Position numbers and translations under genes: made by a program. Positions 34,201-42,771 of a DNA stretch of 42,771 bases are shown one piece after another. Under the pieces are notes generated by a model that was given only the letters and a program-made list of their open reading frames with translations, was not told where the DNA came from and did no database searches. Origin of the DNA: Terana coerulea (Eukaryota; Basidiomycota; Agaricomycetes; Polyporales; Phanerochaetaceae); the NCBI GenBank assembly GCA_024811115.1, contig JAKOGH010000451.1, positions 1-42,771 of the forward strand, written 5' to 3'. The number at the start of each line of letters is the position of its first letter. The stretch's first letter is position 1.

Positions 34201-35493
34201 CCATGCTCACGAGATTTGTCCGTGCAGGACATCTACACGTCCTTTCGCCGCGCACTTCTATATCCCGCCATGGCAGACACGAAGGAAATCTAGCCCGATC
34301 CACGCATGATCGCGGAATGGGAGGTCGAAGGTAAGCGTTTTGTCAAGTTTCAAGCTCTAGTCGGCTTGCTTCAGCACCACCTGGCCAAGTCGGGTGCAGC
34401 TCCGATGCAGTGGATGGACAATTACGTGCTCGAAGCCGATTGTGAGGCCGCCAAAGCGATTCATTTTCTAGATGAACAGCACGAGGTGAAGCAGCGCAAA
34501 GAATTCGAAGCAAATATACTCAGCAAGAACCCCGGTGCGAAGTTTGAAGTTACTCCCCGCCTATCCAATCCAGACCACATCATCATTTACAGCTCATTCC
34601 CTTCAAACAATCCAAAGATTATCCAGATCTTGAAGCTGTACGACATAACAGTCATTCAGTTCACCGGCGAGATGGCCAACTCTGACCGCGAGAAGGCGTT
34701 GAGGGAGTTCAAGGCCGACACTGGCCCAAGGGTGCTCTTGATGTCCCAAGTCGGCTCTGTATGGCTCAACCTTGCGGAGGCCAACATCATGATCATACTG
34801 GTAGGTGTGGAGCTCCAAATTAGCATACTTCCCATCATTCACACCATAGCTAGGATCCGTTATGGTCTGAGCAAGATTTCTCCCAGTTGATTGGGCGTGT
34901 GTATCGATACCCGCAGCAGAAGGTTGTTCACGTCTACAAATTAGTCCTCAATGAAAGTGCCGACGTATTCTTGAATCGCCTGTCGGCTTCGAAGGGCCAA
35001 CTTCTGGCCGCATTCGCTCGGTCGCCACAGCCATTGCGTAAGGCGACCTTAATTTCCATCTAATCGTCTTACTTATTACCTTTCTATACACGTAGAGGAC
35101 CTTCTGATTGGGGGCGTGCCCGACAAGGACGACGATGCAAGCGTTGATCCCGAGACCAGCGACGAGGAACAAGAAGATGCGCCAGAATCTCGTAAACGCA
35201 AACGCCCGGCGAGTCTCTCAACCAGGAAACGCACCGTTGGAGCTGCAGCCCAAGTCACATCACCGTCCCGCGTTAAGCCGGAGGCGAAGATTGCAGGAGT
35301 ACGAGCATCGCGGGACATCGATCATCCCGCTCCTTCCAATGGCCGCGGTGTCAGTGTGAAGTGGCACAACCCGGCCAAGACGCCGCAGCCCGACCAGTAT
35401 ATGTCGTGCACGGTCTCGACGGGGATCCGCCGGTGCTTCAAGGAATGGAATAGGAATGTCGGCGTGTGGACTCCATCTTCGAGAGCGGCGTGA
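31296..35493 (+). pseudogene. SNF2-like helicase/ATPase gene, damaged
   Basis: A multi-exon gene for an SF2 (SNF2-type) ATPase. Motifs in order: Walker A in LLDMVGLGKTLQVIAFAAAL (GLGKT at 32831-32845), IVVPQALLTQVREEL (Ia), AIDEIQNYRN (DEIQ in place of DEAH, 33406-33417), GMTATPI (III, 33487-33507), DLWHMGRILGI, then HIIIYSSF, VIQFTGEMANSDREKAL, a degenerate motif V (VLLMSQVGSVWLNLAEAN) and QLIGRVYRYPQQKVVHVYKL (VI, 34884-34919). The C-terminus is acidic then basic (SDEEQEDAPESRKRKRP). Single-base breaks in G4 (31559-31562) and T5 (33097-33101) fit the homopolymer pattern, but two in-frame TAG codons (33953-33955, 34291-34293) do not. Called a pseudogene for that reason; an unrecognised intron over either TAG would change this. 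Confidence 0.7.
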
Positions 35494-36869
35494 GTCCTTT
35501 AAGTGCGGTTCAAAAATGAGATGGTAAGAAGCGGCGGGATGGTATGAGAATGTACCACCTGATGAGCTCCATCCATTTTCTGCAGTGCAGACATTGTTTT
35601 GGGCGTACGGTCGCATATGCGCTAGCAACATTACACTCAGTGAAACCATGACATAACAGGGTCGAGAGGCAGCCTGCGTCATGCGAGGAGATGTCCCAAG
35701 CCCAGCAAGCGAACCATGGCGTGGACGCTTCGAGTCAGATTGTATCCTAGTGAAGAATGGTTTGGGATGTTGGATCCTGTCTGGTAAAATAAAATGATTA
35801 GAGTTGGCTTGAGGTGTTCTGCAGAGGCATGATAACAGGGAGATACTAACACTTCAAGGTTTTGGACCAGCCCTTAAGAATGCATGGAGGATAATGAAGG
35901 GTGGTCGCAGCAGCTCGAGTCGAGTCCGATGTGGTAAACGTCAAGCGGTGGCCCCCGAAGTCACCATAGGCTTAGTATATCCACTGGCTGCGTAGAACTA
36001 ACGGATCCGAGAATGCTAATATGTTGCCAGAGATGTCGACCACCATGCGGAATATCAGTACTAGTCAGTCATAGCACCAGGTCTGCTCGGAAGTCGAGTC
36101 GCCTCAACGTGCAACCAGAGGTGGAAATTCTGGTATAGCATGTACCATTTCAGCAGGCGCGTACGAGTGGTGTCTTCGGGGATGCGCACACTTGCAGAGA
36201 TGGAGGGATTGAAATGGTTGTGGACGAAGAGGAAGATTATGCCCGACCATGACTTGCCGCGAGATGCCTCGTGACTGTTCGCACGTGGAAGCAGTCACTC
36301 ACGGCGGAATGTCACGGCGACCTCTCCTCGCTTGCAGCCTCGACCTCCCCTTCCTCACGAGCTCACATGCAGCGACGTTGCTATATATCATTCTCCACCA
36401 TACGATCGCTCACTTTTGGCTCAATAGCTACCCTCATATGATAGCTGGTTGATGACTCTCGGAATTGTGATTTGAGGCTGCATAACGCTTGACTGAACCG
36501 AGGGTACCCAGGAGCGGAATAGTCTCTGCAGTTGGCTAGGTATAAACACGAGAACTATCGTACGTCCACTGGGCTGAATGTGTTAAGTTTTCCTGACCAG
36601 AAGTCTAGAACCTGTGTTGTACAGATTTGGACGTTTTGTCCTTGCTAAATATTGAGCGTTGATCTGGGATCTTTGCGCTATAAACAGTGTAGCCATCGTC
36701 GGTACGTATATAAGTTTGACGAAAGGCTTAACGTGACGCTTACGTTCACATCTCGAAGACAGGCATTGAATATCGGACGCCCACAGCCTCAGTCAGCCTT
36801 AAACAAGCCTAGCAAGTACTCCGGCTTACCGCTTTCTATCCAGAGGCCCAGAGAATGCAACACATTACC
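35494..36869. other. 1.4 kb without a supportable gene
   Basis: The open frames are short and unlike any family. No repeat is recognised. This is the gap between the helicase-like gene and the Cbp3-derived duplicate. Confidence 0.5.
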
Positions 36870-37535
36870 GGTTCTCCATCATATGCCTGCCTGTATGGCT
36901 GACCATCCGGCTGCGTGGACTACCGGGCCCCAAGGGCAGCCACTACATTCAGGCCCTCATCGGCCACTTCTTCACCCACGTCAAGGACTACCCCCGAGGG
37001 GTCCTCCAGTCACAACCGTCAAATCTTCACCCTGTGAAGCTGTCGCACCCGCGTCGCACAAAGGATACGTCGACGCCAACGTCACTCGATAGGTCACGAC
37101 CAAACGGCTCGTGACTCGGCGGATGAAGATCCCGCGTGAGCAGCAAGCGAGGATGCAGACGGCGCTGGGCGTTGCACTCGTGCGCGGCACGTGGGACATC
37201 ATCTACCTGTCTCAGTGGCCGCCGACTCCGGGACGCCGTACTTCCGGTGGAGCGTGAGCCCCGTCTGGGGTGAGATCGAGAAGGGAGTGCTGAAGCGGAT
37301 AGACAGCGAGGCGGGGCTACGGGCGGAGGAGGCGCGCGGCGACGGGAGCGGCGTGCACACCTTTGCGCTGCGTGATGCAGGGCGGTATGTGCTCTACCTC
37401 GAGCGGATGACGGACGTCGTTGGGTACGTACGCCGCGAGGTGCGCCAATTCGAGGCGGTACCGGATGAGGTCGTCATGGGTGTGCACAAGGAAACGGCAC
37501 TCGTGCTGGAGTTTGGAAGGGTGCGGCCGTGAGGG
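36870..37535 (+). pseudogene. Degenerate duplicate of the Cbp3 3' half
   Basis: This aligns to 30100-30836. The start reads WLTIRLRGLPGPKGSHYIQALIGHFF against MLTVRLRALP..GKHYIQALVDHFF. The end is an open frame with PYFRWSVSPVWGEIEKGVLK, GLRAEEARGDGSGVHTFA and VGYVRREVRQFEAVPDE, nearly the parental sequence. The middle carries frameshifts and stops, and the first exon (targeting peptide, Y-E-x-L-C block) is missing. The homology continues past the stop codon into the 3' flank. No start codon or intact domain remains, so it is taken as non-functional, although a 113-codon frame (37191-37532) is open. Confidence 0.88.
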
Positions 37536-37690
37536 AGACAGAAAGATTTGGTCTTTGTGGAATGCTCTTACGTTGTACTCTGATTATTGCTGCTATCCGC
37601 AGAGTCGAATCGTCATGACATCGCTCTCAATGCATATACTCGCTTACTACAGGAATTGCGTGGCTCCCGAATGTCACGACGTACAGGATT
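37533..37690 (+). repeat. Duplicated Cbp3 3' flank
   Basis: The sequence after the pseudogene stop matches 30837-30995 downstream of the true gene, including AATGCTCTTACG, TACTCTGATTATT, GCAGAGTCGAATCG, CAATGCATAT and a final TGTCA...GTACAGGAT. The copies differ by scattered substitutions and short indels. This shows a DNA-level duplication rather than a retrocopy of the coding part. Confidence 0.8.
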
Positions 37691-38427
37691 CGTTCCGGCG
37701 GACTTCAACCGAAACAACCATGAGCATCTTCTGCATGACACGCGCAAGTCCCTATTCGTACCTTCGTTGGGCGGAAGCATCGCTTAGGTGTGCTCGAGAG
37801 GTTATTGCGGGGTCGGTTCACCCAGCTCCCGACGTCGCGGACCTAGAAGGTATGGCAGTTCTACTCATTGCTGCTGTTTTGCGGAAATGAACACTCAGCT
37901 CGACAGAGCACATGCCCCCTACAATGCTTCCGACCCCGGCGCACAGGATCCTTGTTCATCGTTGAACGTTAAACGTCCCACGTTCCATCATGCAACCTAA
38001 CACTAATACATCACCGGCATTCTTACTCTTCAGGCCTTCAGGCCTCACGTGGCGATTGCTTAAACTCGTCTGTAGCTCCTCCAGCGTGACTCCGCGGGCA
38101 TCAGTGCAATGCGGGCACCGCCAGCCAAAGCCAGCGAGCGAGGCCGGACATCCGCGCAGCTATTCCGCGGCCAATTTCAGGAGCTTACAGCGGGCGTATG
38201 ATGTGCCTCGTGTCTAGAACGTTTAACGTTTACGCCTCCCGCACTTGAGCGGACGCCTTTTCGCGCTGTGCATGCGTTTCTCAGACAAAGTCGCTTCCAT
38301 TCGGGCGCCACGCGCCTCAAGGCAGCCATCCCGCCAAGGGTCCTCGTTGGCTGTCCACCAGGAGGTAAGTCTGCTATAACACCTTCGCCTTTAACTAAGG
38401 ACGTCCAACCTCAAGCTTCATTCCCAG
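37691..38427. other. Intergenic, 737 bp; possible short inverted repeat pair
   Basis: No gene is seen. AACGTTAAACGT near 37964-37976 and ACGTTTAACGTT near 38219-38231 are inverted copies about 260 bp apart, which could be the ends of a small non-autonomous element. A target-site duplication is not evident. The right end is the promoter of the membrane-protein gene. Confidence 0.35.
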
Positions 38428-39965
38428 ATGTCGAACAACACGACTTGTCACCTCGAAAGCACCCTCGGCAACGCCGAGCAGAACTTCGTCCAATCCTACT
38501 CTGTCTTCAGCACATGCGTCTCGACCCTCCTCATCTGCGTATGGAGCGCCCTTCACGACGAGATACCTACACGGAAGGAGAGCTGGTGGCGCCGTATGCG
38601 GGACAAGTTGGGTTGGGTTTTCGTAGGTGTCATCATGCCGGAGGTGCTCCTCCTCATCGCCTACACTCAGCAGTGTCGTGCTGTCGAGCTTGTTAGGATG
38701 GCGAACGAGAGGTTTAGGATCCCTGATCAGCGGCCAATGGCGGAAGCCGGTCCTTCGCATTGGTATGAAAGGTTCTTCTCGAAGATGAGCCCATTTCGCC
38801 AGAGCAGATTGTATGAGAAGGCGCGCTGTGTTGTATCAATCACATCGTGCTGCTAGGTTGACCTCAGTGTATACAGGCTGAGGACGTCGAGAACGATGCA
38901 CCCGTGGAGAATGGCGCGCCCGACGAGCGACTGGCGAGGAAGCACCCGTGGACTCTCACACATGGATATTTTGCCGCCATGGGCGGATTTGTCCTCGACG
39001 TATCCAATTCCAAACCCTTCCTAGATGTCGAAATCACGCGTCTTTCATTAACACCCGATGGTGTTGAGTATGTCCTGGAACACCGGCACGCACTCGACCT
39101 TCTCCCCGACATCTCAGAAGACGACATCCTCGACAGGAGCAAGTCCGATGGCGTCTCCAAAGCCCTCCTCATTGTACAACTTCTCTACTTTTGCTCCTCG
39201 TGCATCTCGCGCCTTGTCCTACACTACCCATTGACTCTCCTCGAAATCTCTACGTTGGCACACTGCCTCTGTGCGGTCCTGACTTACTTCGTCTGGTGGA
39301 GCAAACCGAAGGACGTCATGCAGCCATACATCATCTCAGGCGAGCCCGTCCCTCAGCTGGCGGCAGTACTCTGCGAAAGGAGTGATTTTCAGACCATAAC
39401 ATTTGCGGGCCTAGTGCCGCTGCAGTGGACCGGGGGTAACGGCCCAAATTTCGGCGCAGAAGCTCTACAAGGGCGGTTTCCCATACCTTCTTCCCGTGAA
39501 AACTTTGCTATCGACGAGTACGTGCAGAAAACGGCCACACTTCAACACTTCACGTATCTCAACCTACCGGCAGGTCACACCGGTGGCCTCAAGATAGCCA
39601 AGGCGATGGTTGGTGGCATCATCATGATTATCTATTCTCTTCCGCACTTGTTGGGATGGGCAGGCACTTTTGCGACGGAGCGTGAGCGCTTTCTGTGGCA
39701 TTTGGCGACAGTGGCTCTCCTTGGACTGGCGGTGCTGGGACCATGCATTGCATGGCTGTTCGAACTTATCCTGAGTAACCTCTACGGTTTATATATACCT
39801 CTACGGGTTGCTTATCTTTTATTCGTCATATTGGGCACTTTACCCTTCTGTTACATCCTCGGCAGTGGATATTTAGTAGTAGCAAGCGTAAAGCAGCTCT
39901 TCGGGCTGCAAGTGGATGCACTTCCAAAGCCGTCGTGGTCGAGTTATTGGCCTCATATTGCATGA
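38428..39965 (+). CDS. Fungal multi-pass membrane protein, unknown function
   Basis: About 497 aa in two exons, 38428 to about 38832 and 38877-39965. The acceptor TATACAG is clear; the donor is GTATCA at 38833 or GTTGTA at 38830, and either keeps the frame. The topology is a hydrophobic segment near STLLICVWSAL, another in LGWVFVGVIMPEVLLLIAY, then RKHPWTLTHGYFAAMGGFVL (Trp-Thr-x-Thr-His followed by MGGFVL recurs in an uncharacterised fungal family). Further hydrophobic stretches lie in the second half (ALLIVQLLYFCSSCISRLVL; VGGIIMIIYSLPHLLGWAGT; ALLGLAVLGPCIAW; LGSGYLVV). WWSKPKDVMQPY is the best conserved block. A decayed paralogue lies at 1663-3175 in opposite orientation. Function unknown. 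Confidence 0.85.
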
Positions 39966-40255
39966 TATTTCGAATTTTTCCCTTTCATACTTTGGTACTT
40001 TCAGGACACATTTGTGGATAGTGACCGTGCTTAGTTGTTTGTAGTATGTATCTGTACACCCGAGTATCAAGGATTGCAAAGTATACTTCATTCATGCATC
40101 ATTCATGTATTTTCTTGTTCCGTTCAAACTCAGACAATAGGAGTGTCCAAACCTCGTCGTTTTGGCCTGTTGTATGCCATGTTACGGCTATTCTGCAAAC
40201 TCAGAAAAAGTGCTGCAAAATCGTGGCTTATTAGGGACTTTTGGCACTGAAATAT
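39966..40255. other. 3' flank of the membrane-protein gene
   Basis: AT-richer sequence with no coding signal; presumed 3' UTR and terminator. Nothing else is seen. Confidence 0.4.
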
Positions 40256-40592
40256 ACTAGATACATGCCGGCTCCGCTGACAAAAACCTTGCTTGGGTTT
40301 GTGCAGGTGTAAACGTGCGTTGATCAAGCAGGACAACGGTGAGGAAGGAAACTGCCGTGGGAAAGGATGGGCGTCGGGCAAATGCCAGTAGGACAAAAAG
40401 TAGCTTCACATTACAGCACCTTTTGAAACTAGATACGTGCCGGCTCCGCCGACAAAAAACCTGCTTGGGTTTGTACTGTTACAGGTGTAAACGTGTGCTG
40501 ATTAAGCAGGACGACGGCGAGGAAGAGAACGGCCGTGGGAAAGAATGGGCGTCAGGCAAATGCCGGTAGGACGAAAAGTGGCTTCACATTAA
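40256..40592. repeat. Tandem pair of ~160-bp direct repeats
   Basis: Copy 1 spans 40256-40413 and copy 2 spans 40428-40592. Each starts ACTAGATAC(A/G)TGCCGGCTCC and ends AGTAGCTTCACATTA or AGTGGCTTCACATTA. The copies share many blocks (GCTTGGGTTTGT, CAGGTGTAAACGTG, GGCAAATGCC, GTAGGAC) with scattered substitutions. Copy 2 has an ~8-10 bp insertion near 40480-40490. A 14-bp spacer separates them. No long ORF is present. It could be a small tandem duplication or two non-autonomous elements. Confidence 0.85.
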
Positions 40593-40777
40593 AGGTTTTC
40601 ACAGTTACCTTGCAAGCAAGGTGACTATACGGAATCGCACTCGCACTCGCGCGCTCGGCGTTTCAGAGCGCTTTGATGTACATACCGTATATAGTAATTC
40701 CATCAATGCTGCAGCGCGGGCTCTTGCGTTCGTCGTTGGCCAGTGGATAACAGGGCACTTCGCGACCTGCTCTCTCT

Positions 40778-41401
40778 ATGAATATGGCCGAGAATTACAC
40801 TGTTTCTGTGTCTGCGAAAGCCACCTTCCATGTTCCCTCCAAGAGTAAGACTGGTGAGAAGGGCAAGACCACGCAGAAATCCACTAAGACAAAGAAATTC
40901 GACTTCGACTTCTCTCCAACTACAGAAAATGATCCCAAGGATCCAGAGGCTACCAACTACCTCCAGTTCCTTCGGAAGCTGCTCGAGGTGCATGATCAAG
41001 CATTTGTAATTATGAAGAAGGCCCGTTATGGATTCCAGTTCACACACAAGGGGCAGAAGTGAGTTCAATTGATATACTTGGCTATATATGGAGTGATTAA
41101 CATCTACGCACGGCAGGACTCCCTGGATGTCGAGAAGAAGCAAGAATATGAAGACCTTGTCCACAAAATTGCACAGAAGCAGCTCACGCAGCTCATGGTG
41201 CTTTGGGACATCAAAGATATACGGAAGAAATGCCAGGTTGTCACAATTTCCCTCAGCGCTAGTCTACAGCGCTTAGAGTATAACATCAAGTCACGGGACA
41301 TGTTACCAAGTCGTCACACAGCGTTACAAGATGCTAGATCAGTTTGCCATGTGCTTATCGCATGGACATCAGGGATATGCCTAATATTATTAAAATCGTA
41401 A
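40778..41401 (+). pseudogene. Small Lys-rich gene fragment, interrupted
   Basis: Exon 1 opens with MNMAENYTVSVSAKATFHV and is very Lys/Thr-rich (KTGEKGKTTQKSTKTKKFDF), then LRKLLEVHDQAFVIMKKARY and FQFTHKGQK. A donor GTGAGT follows near 41060, with an acceptor GCACGGCAG at about 41117. Exon 2 continues SLDVEKKQEYEDLVHKIAQK. The two exons are out of phase by one base, and the second runs into the AT-rich repeat at 41381, where it ends at a stop. No function is recognised. It looks like the 5' part of a gene cut off by the repeat. Confidence 0.5.
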
Positions 41402-41660
41402 TCCAGGGTGGATTACGTACGCGTACAGCTTATGTAAACGTGTACACATCCAAATCAGGATATATACAGCTTATGTAAACATGTACATATCTTATTGGGA
41501 TGTGTACACATCTTAATTGGAATATATACATATGTACATACCTAATTGAAAAGTGAACATGTATATTTTGCTTCATCATCAAACTTTGCATTGTTAGTTA
41601 GCTGCTTATCCAGTCAGTAAGCCAGAAATATTCGAATTTCGACGAATTTCTAATACTATT
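41381..41660 (+). repeat. Left copy of a long direct repeat with hairpin
   Basis: Begins CTAATATTATTAAAATCG and continues through CAGCTTATGTAAAC sub-repeats to GCTTATCCAGTCAGTAAGCC and GACGAATTT. It contains the perfect hairpin CGTAATCCA-GGG-TGGATTACG at 41397-41417. The second copy starts at 42562. Confidence 0.85.
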
Positions 41661-41700
41661 AAAATGGAATCAGCTACTGTTTCGCGTCATGACGCTTGCT

Positions 41701-41716
41701 ATATATATATATAATT
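41701..41716. repeat. TA microsatellite
   Basis: An (AT)n run followed by AATTATATTGCATATGACACATATG. It lies inside the AT-rich stretch between the two direct repeats. Confidence 0.8.
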
Positions 41717-41835
41717 ATATTGCATATGACACATATGACGCTCAATAGTGAATGTTTACATAGTTCATTGTCATGGCATTTAATTTTCGACTCACCATTG
41801 TACTTCCGAAAAAAGAACCAATGATTATTTTAATC

Positions 41836-42090
41836 GAATTGTTTATTAATTGTTTTGCTTTTCCAAAAAGCAAAACAATCATTATTTTAATTGAATTGTT
41901 TATTAATTGTTTTGCTTTTTCAAAAGCAAAACAATTATTATTTTAATCGAATTGTTTATTAATTGTTTTGCTTTTGGAAAAGCAAAACAATCATTATTCT
42001 AATTGAATTGTTTATTAATTGTTTTGCTTTTCCAAAAGCAAAACAATCATTATTTTAATCGAATTGTTTATTAAATGTTTTGCTTTTGGC
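41836..42090. repeat. Tandem array of palindromic 56-57-bp units
   Basis: GAATTGTTTATTAATTG begins at 41836, 41893, 41949 and 42005, and a variant (TTAAATG) at 42061, so the period is 56-57 bp. The first four units each contain a near-perfect hairpin with arms ATTGTTTTGCTTTT and AAAAGCAAAACAAT. The fifth is cut off after the first arm at TTTTGGC. The centre of the palindrome is CC in units 1 and 4, GG in unit 3 and altered in unit 2. Confidence 0.92.
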
Positions 42091-42561
42091 AACAATGAAC
42101 CAGCATATGCTAAAGGAACTTTGGAGTTCGCACTTTGTGCCACATTGCTATTACCCTTCACCATGGCTTTCCTCTGGCGACATAGATACTTTGAATAATA
42201 ATGAAGGCAATATTGTGGGTACTGAGCAAGTTGGCCATAGCTACTCTCTTAACATCGAATTTACGTCTATCTCCCGATGCGTCAGCTGGTCATGGTGAAG
42301 ATATGCTTCCTTTATTTCTGGAAAGCCAGCACTGGGTGGCAAAAGGCAATGCATGTTGTTCCAGGTAGGCTATGCTATATTTCTTTATAATAATAGTAGC
42401 TAACATTGTATTAAGGTGGACTTGGTGTATCGTTTACGAGTCGCGTTGCACAAACTTGATACATTGGTCGCTGCTGGTCGATATTCAGTTTCTCGATCGC
42501 GTGAAGCTCTTGCACAAGAAGCTATGGTTACATCGGTGTAGATCAGGTCGCGCCCACCAAA
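42091..42561. other. AT-rich interior segment, no clear gene
   Basis: A 72-codon frame (42080-42298) and a short protein-like stretch (YRLRVALHKLDTLVAAGRYS near 42427-42486) are open, but neither has a recognised family or exon context. The segment lies between the palindrome array and the right direct repeat. Confidence 0.35.
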
Positions 42562-42771
42562 CTAATATTATTAAAATCGTAATCCAGGGTGGATTACGTC
42601 GCGACAGCTTATGTAAACATGTACACGTCCAAATTGGGATATGTACAGCTTACATAAACATGTATATGTATATTCTGCTTCATTATAAAGCTTTGCATAG
42701 TCAGTTAACTGCTTATCCAGTTAGTAAGCCAAAAATATTGAATTTGACGATTTCCAGCTATTTCTAGCTCC
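42562..42771 (+). repeat. Right copy of the long direct repeat (runs off the window)
   Basis: Matches the copy at 41381, starting CTAATATTATTAAAATCG, with the same perfect hairpin (CGTAATCCA-GGG-TGGATTACG, 42578-42598), one CAGCTTATGTAAAC block, GCTTATCCAGTTAGTAAGCC and a GAATTTGACGA tail. It has lost some sub-repeats present in the left copy. The end is outside the window. Confidence 0.85.

Noticed and set aside
1..42771. CRISPR arrays, bacterial operons or ribosome binding sites
   Set aside because: The window is eukaryotic (spliced genes). The only regularly spaced repeat is the palindrome array at 41836-42090, which has no variable spacers.

Overview
This is a piece of a filamentous fungal nuclear genome, almost certainly an Agaricomycete basidiomycete. 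Genes are dense and broken by many short introns, mostly 42-71 bp, with GT(A/G)NGT donors and CTNAC-type branch sites. The proteins are fungal (Cbp3, a Set3-like PHD-SET protein, BuGZ/ZNF207, a Rho GTPase), and copia-type remnants are present. Reading frames were rebuilt by hand by joining exons; no search was run.

Left part (1-5.7 kb): the 3' end of a decayed Ty1/copia element with a 220-bp LTR, then a frameshifted pseudogene (minus strand) of a multi-pass fungal membrane protein. The apparently intact paralogue lies at 38.4-40.0 kb in the opposite orientation. About 1.6 kb of featureless DNA follows.

Core (5.7-30.8 kb), housekeeping-type genes in order: a Rho-family GTPase with eight exons, one of only 7 bp (minus); a mitochondrial-type Mn/Fe superoxide dismutase (plus); a large PHD-SET protein of the Set3 class (plus); a protein with the OTT_1508-like nucleic-acid deaminase signature (plus); a 605-aa NTF2-like/FAD monooxygenase with a probable 6-bp microexon (minus); a membrane-anchored alpha/beta hydrolase (minus), divergent from a BuGZ/ZNF207-type zinc-finger protein with a GC-AG intron (plus); about 3 kb with no supportable gene; a conserved-looking coiled-coil protein of unknown function (plus); and the cytochrome-b assembly factor Cbp3/UQCC1 (plus).

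Right part (31-42.8 kb), accessory: a damaged SNF2-like helicase gene with two in-frame TAG codons; a degenerate duplicate of the Cbp3 3' half that includes its 3' flank; the intact membrane-protein paralogue; a tandem pair of ~160-bp repeats; a broken small gene; and an AT-rich terminus. That terminus has a 1.18-kb-spaced pair of direct repeats with a perfect hairpin, and between them a five-unit tandem array of palindromes.

A cross-cutting observation is that nearly every conserved gene carries one or more single-base frameshifts located in a mononucleotide run, usually C or G. Adding one base to the run restores the family sequence, and the exon sums then become multiples of three. This looks like systematic undercounting of homopolymers in the assembly, so these genes should not be called pseudogenes on those frameshifts alone.
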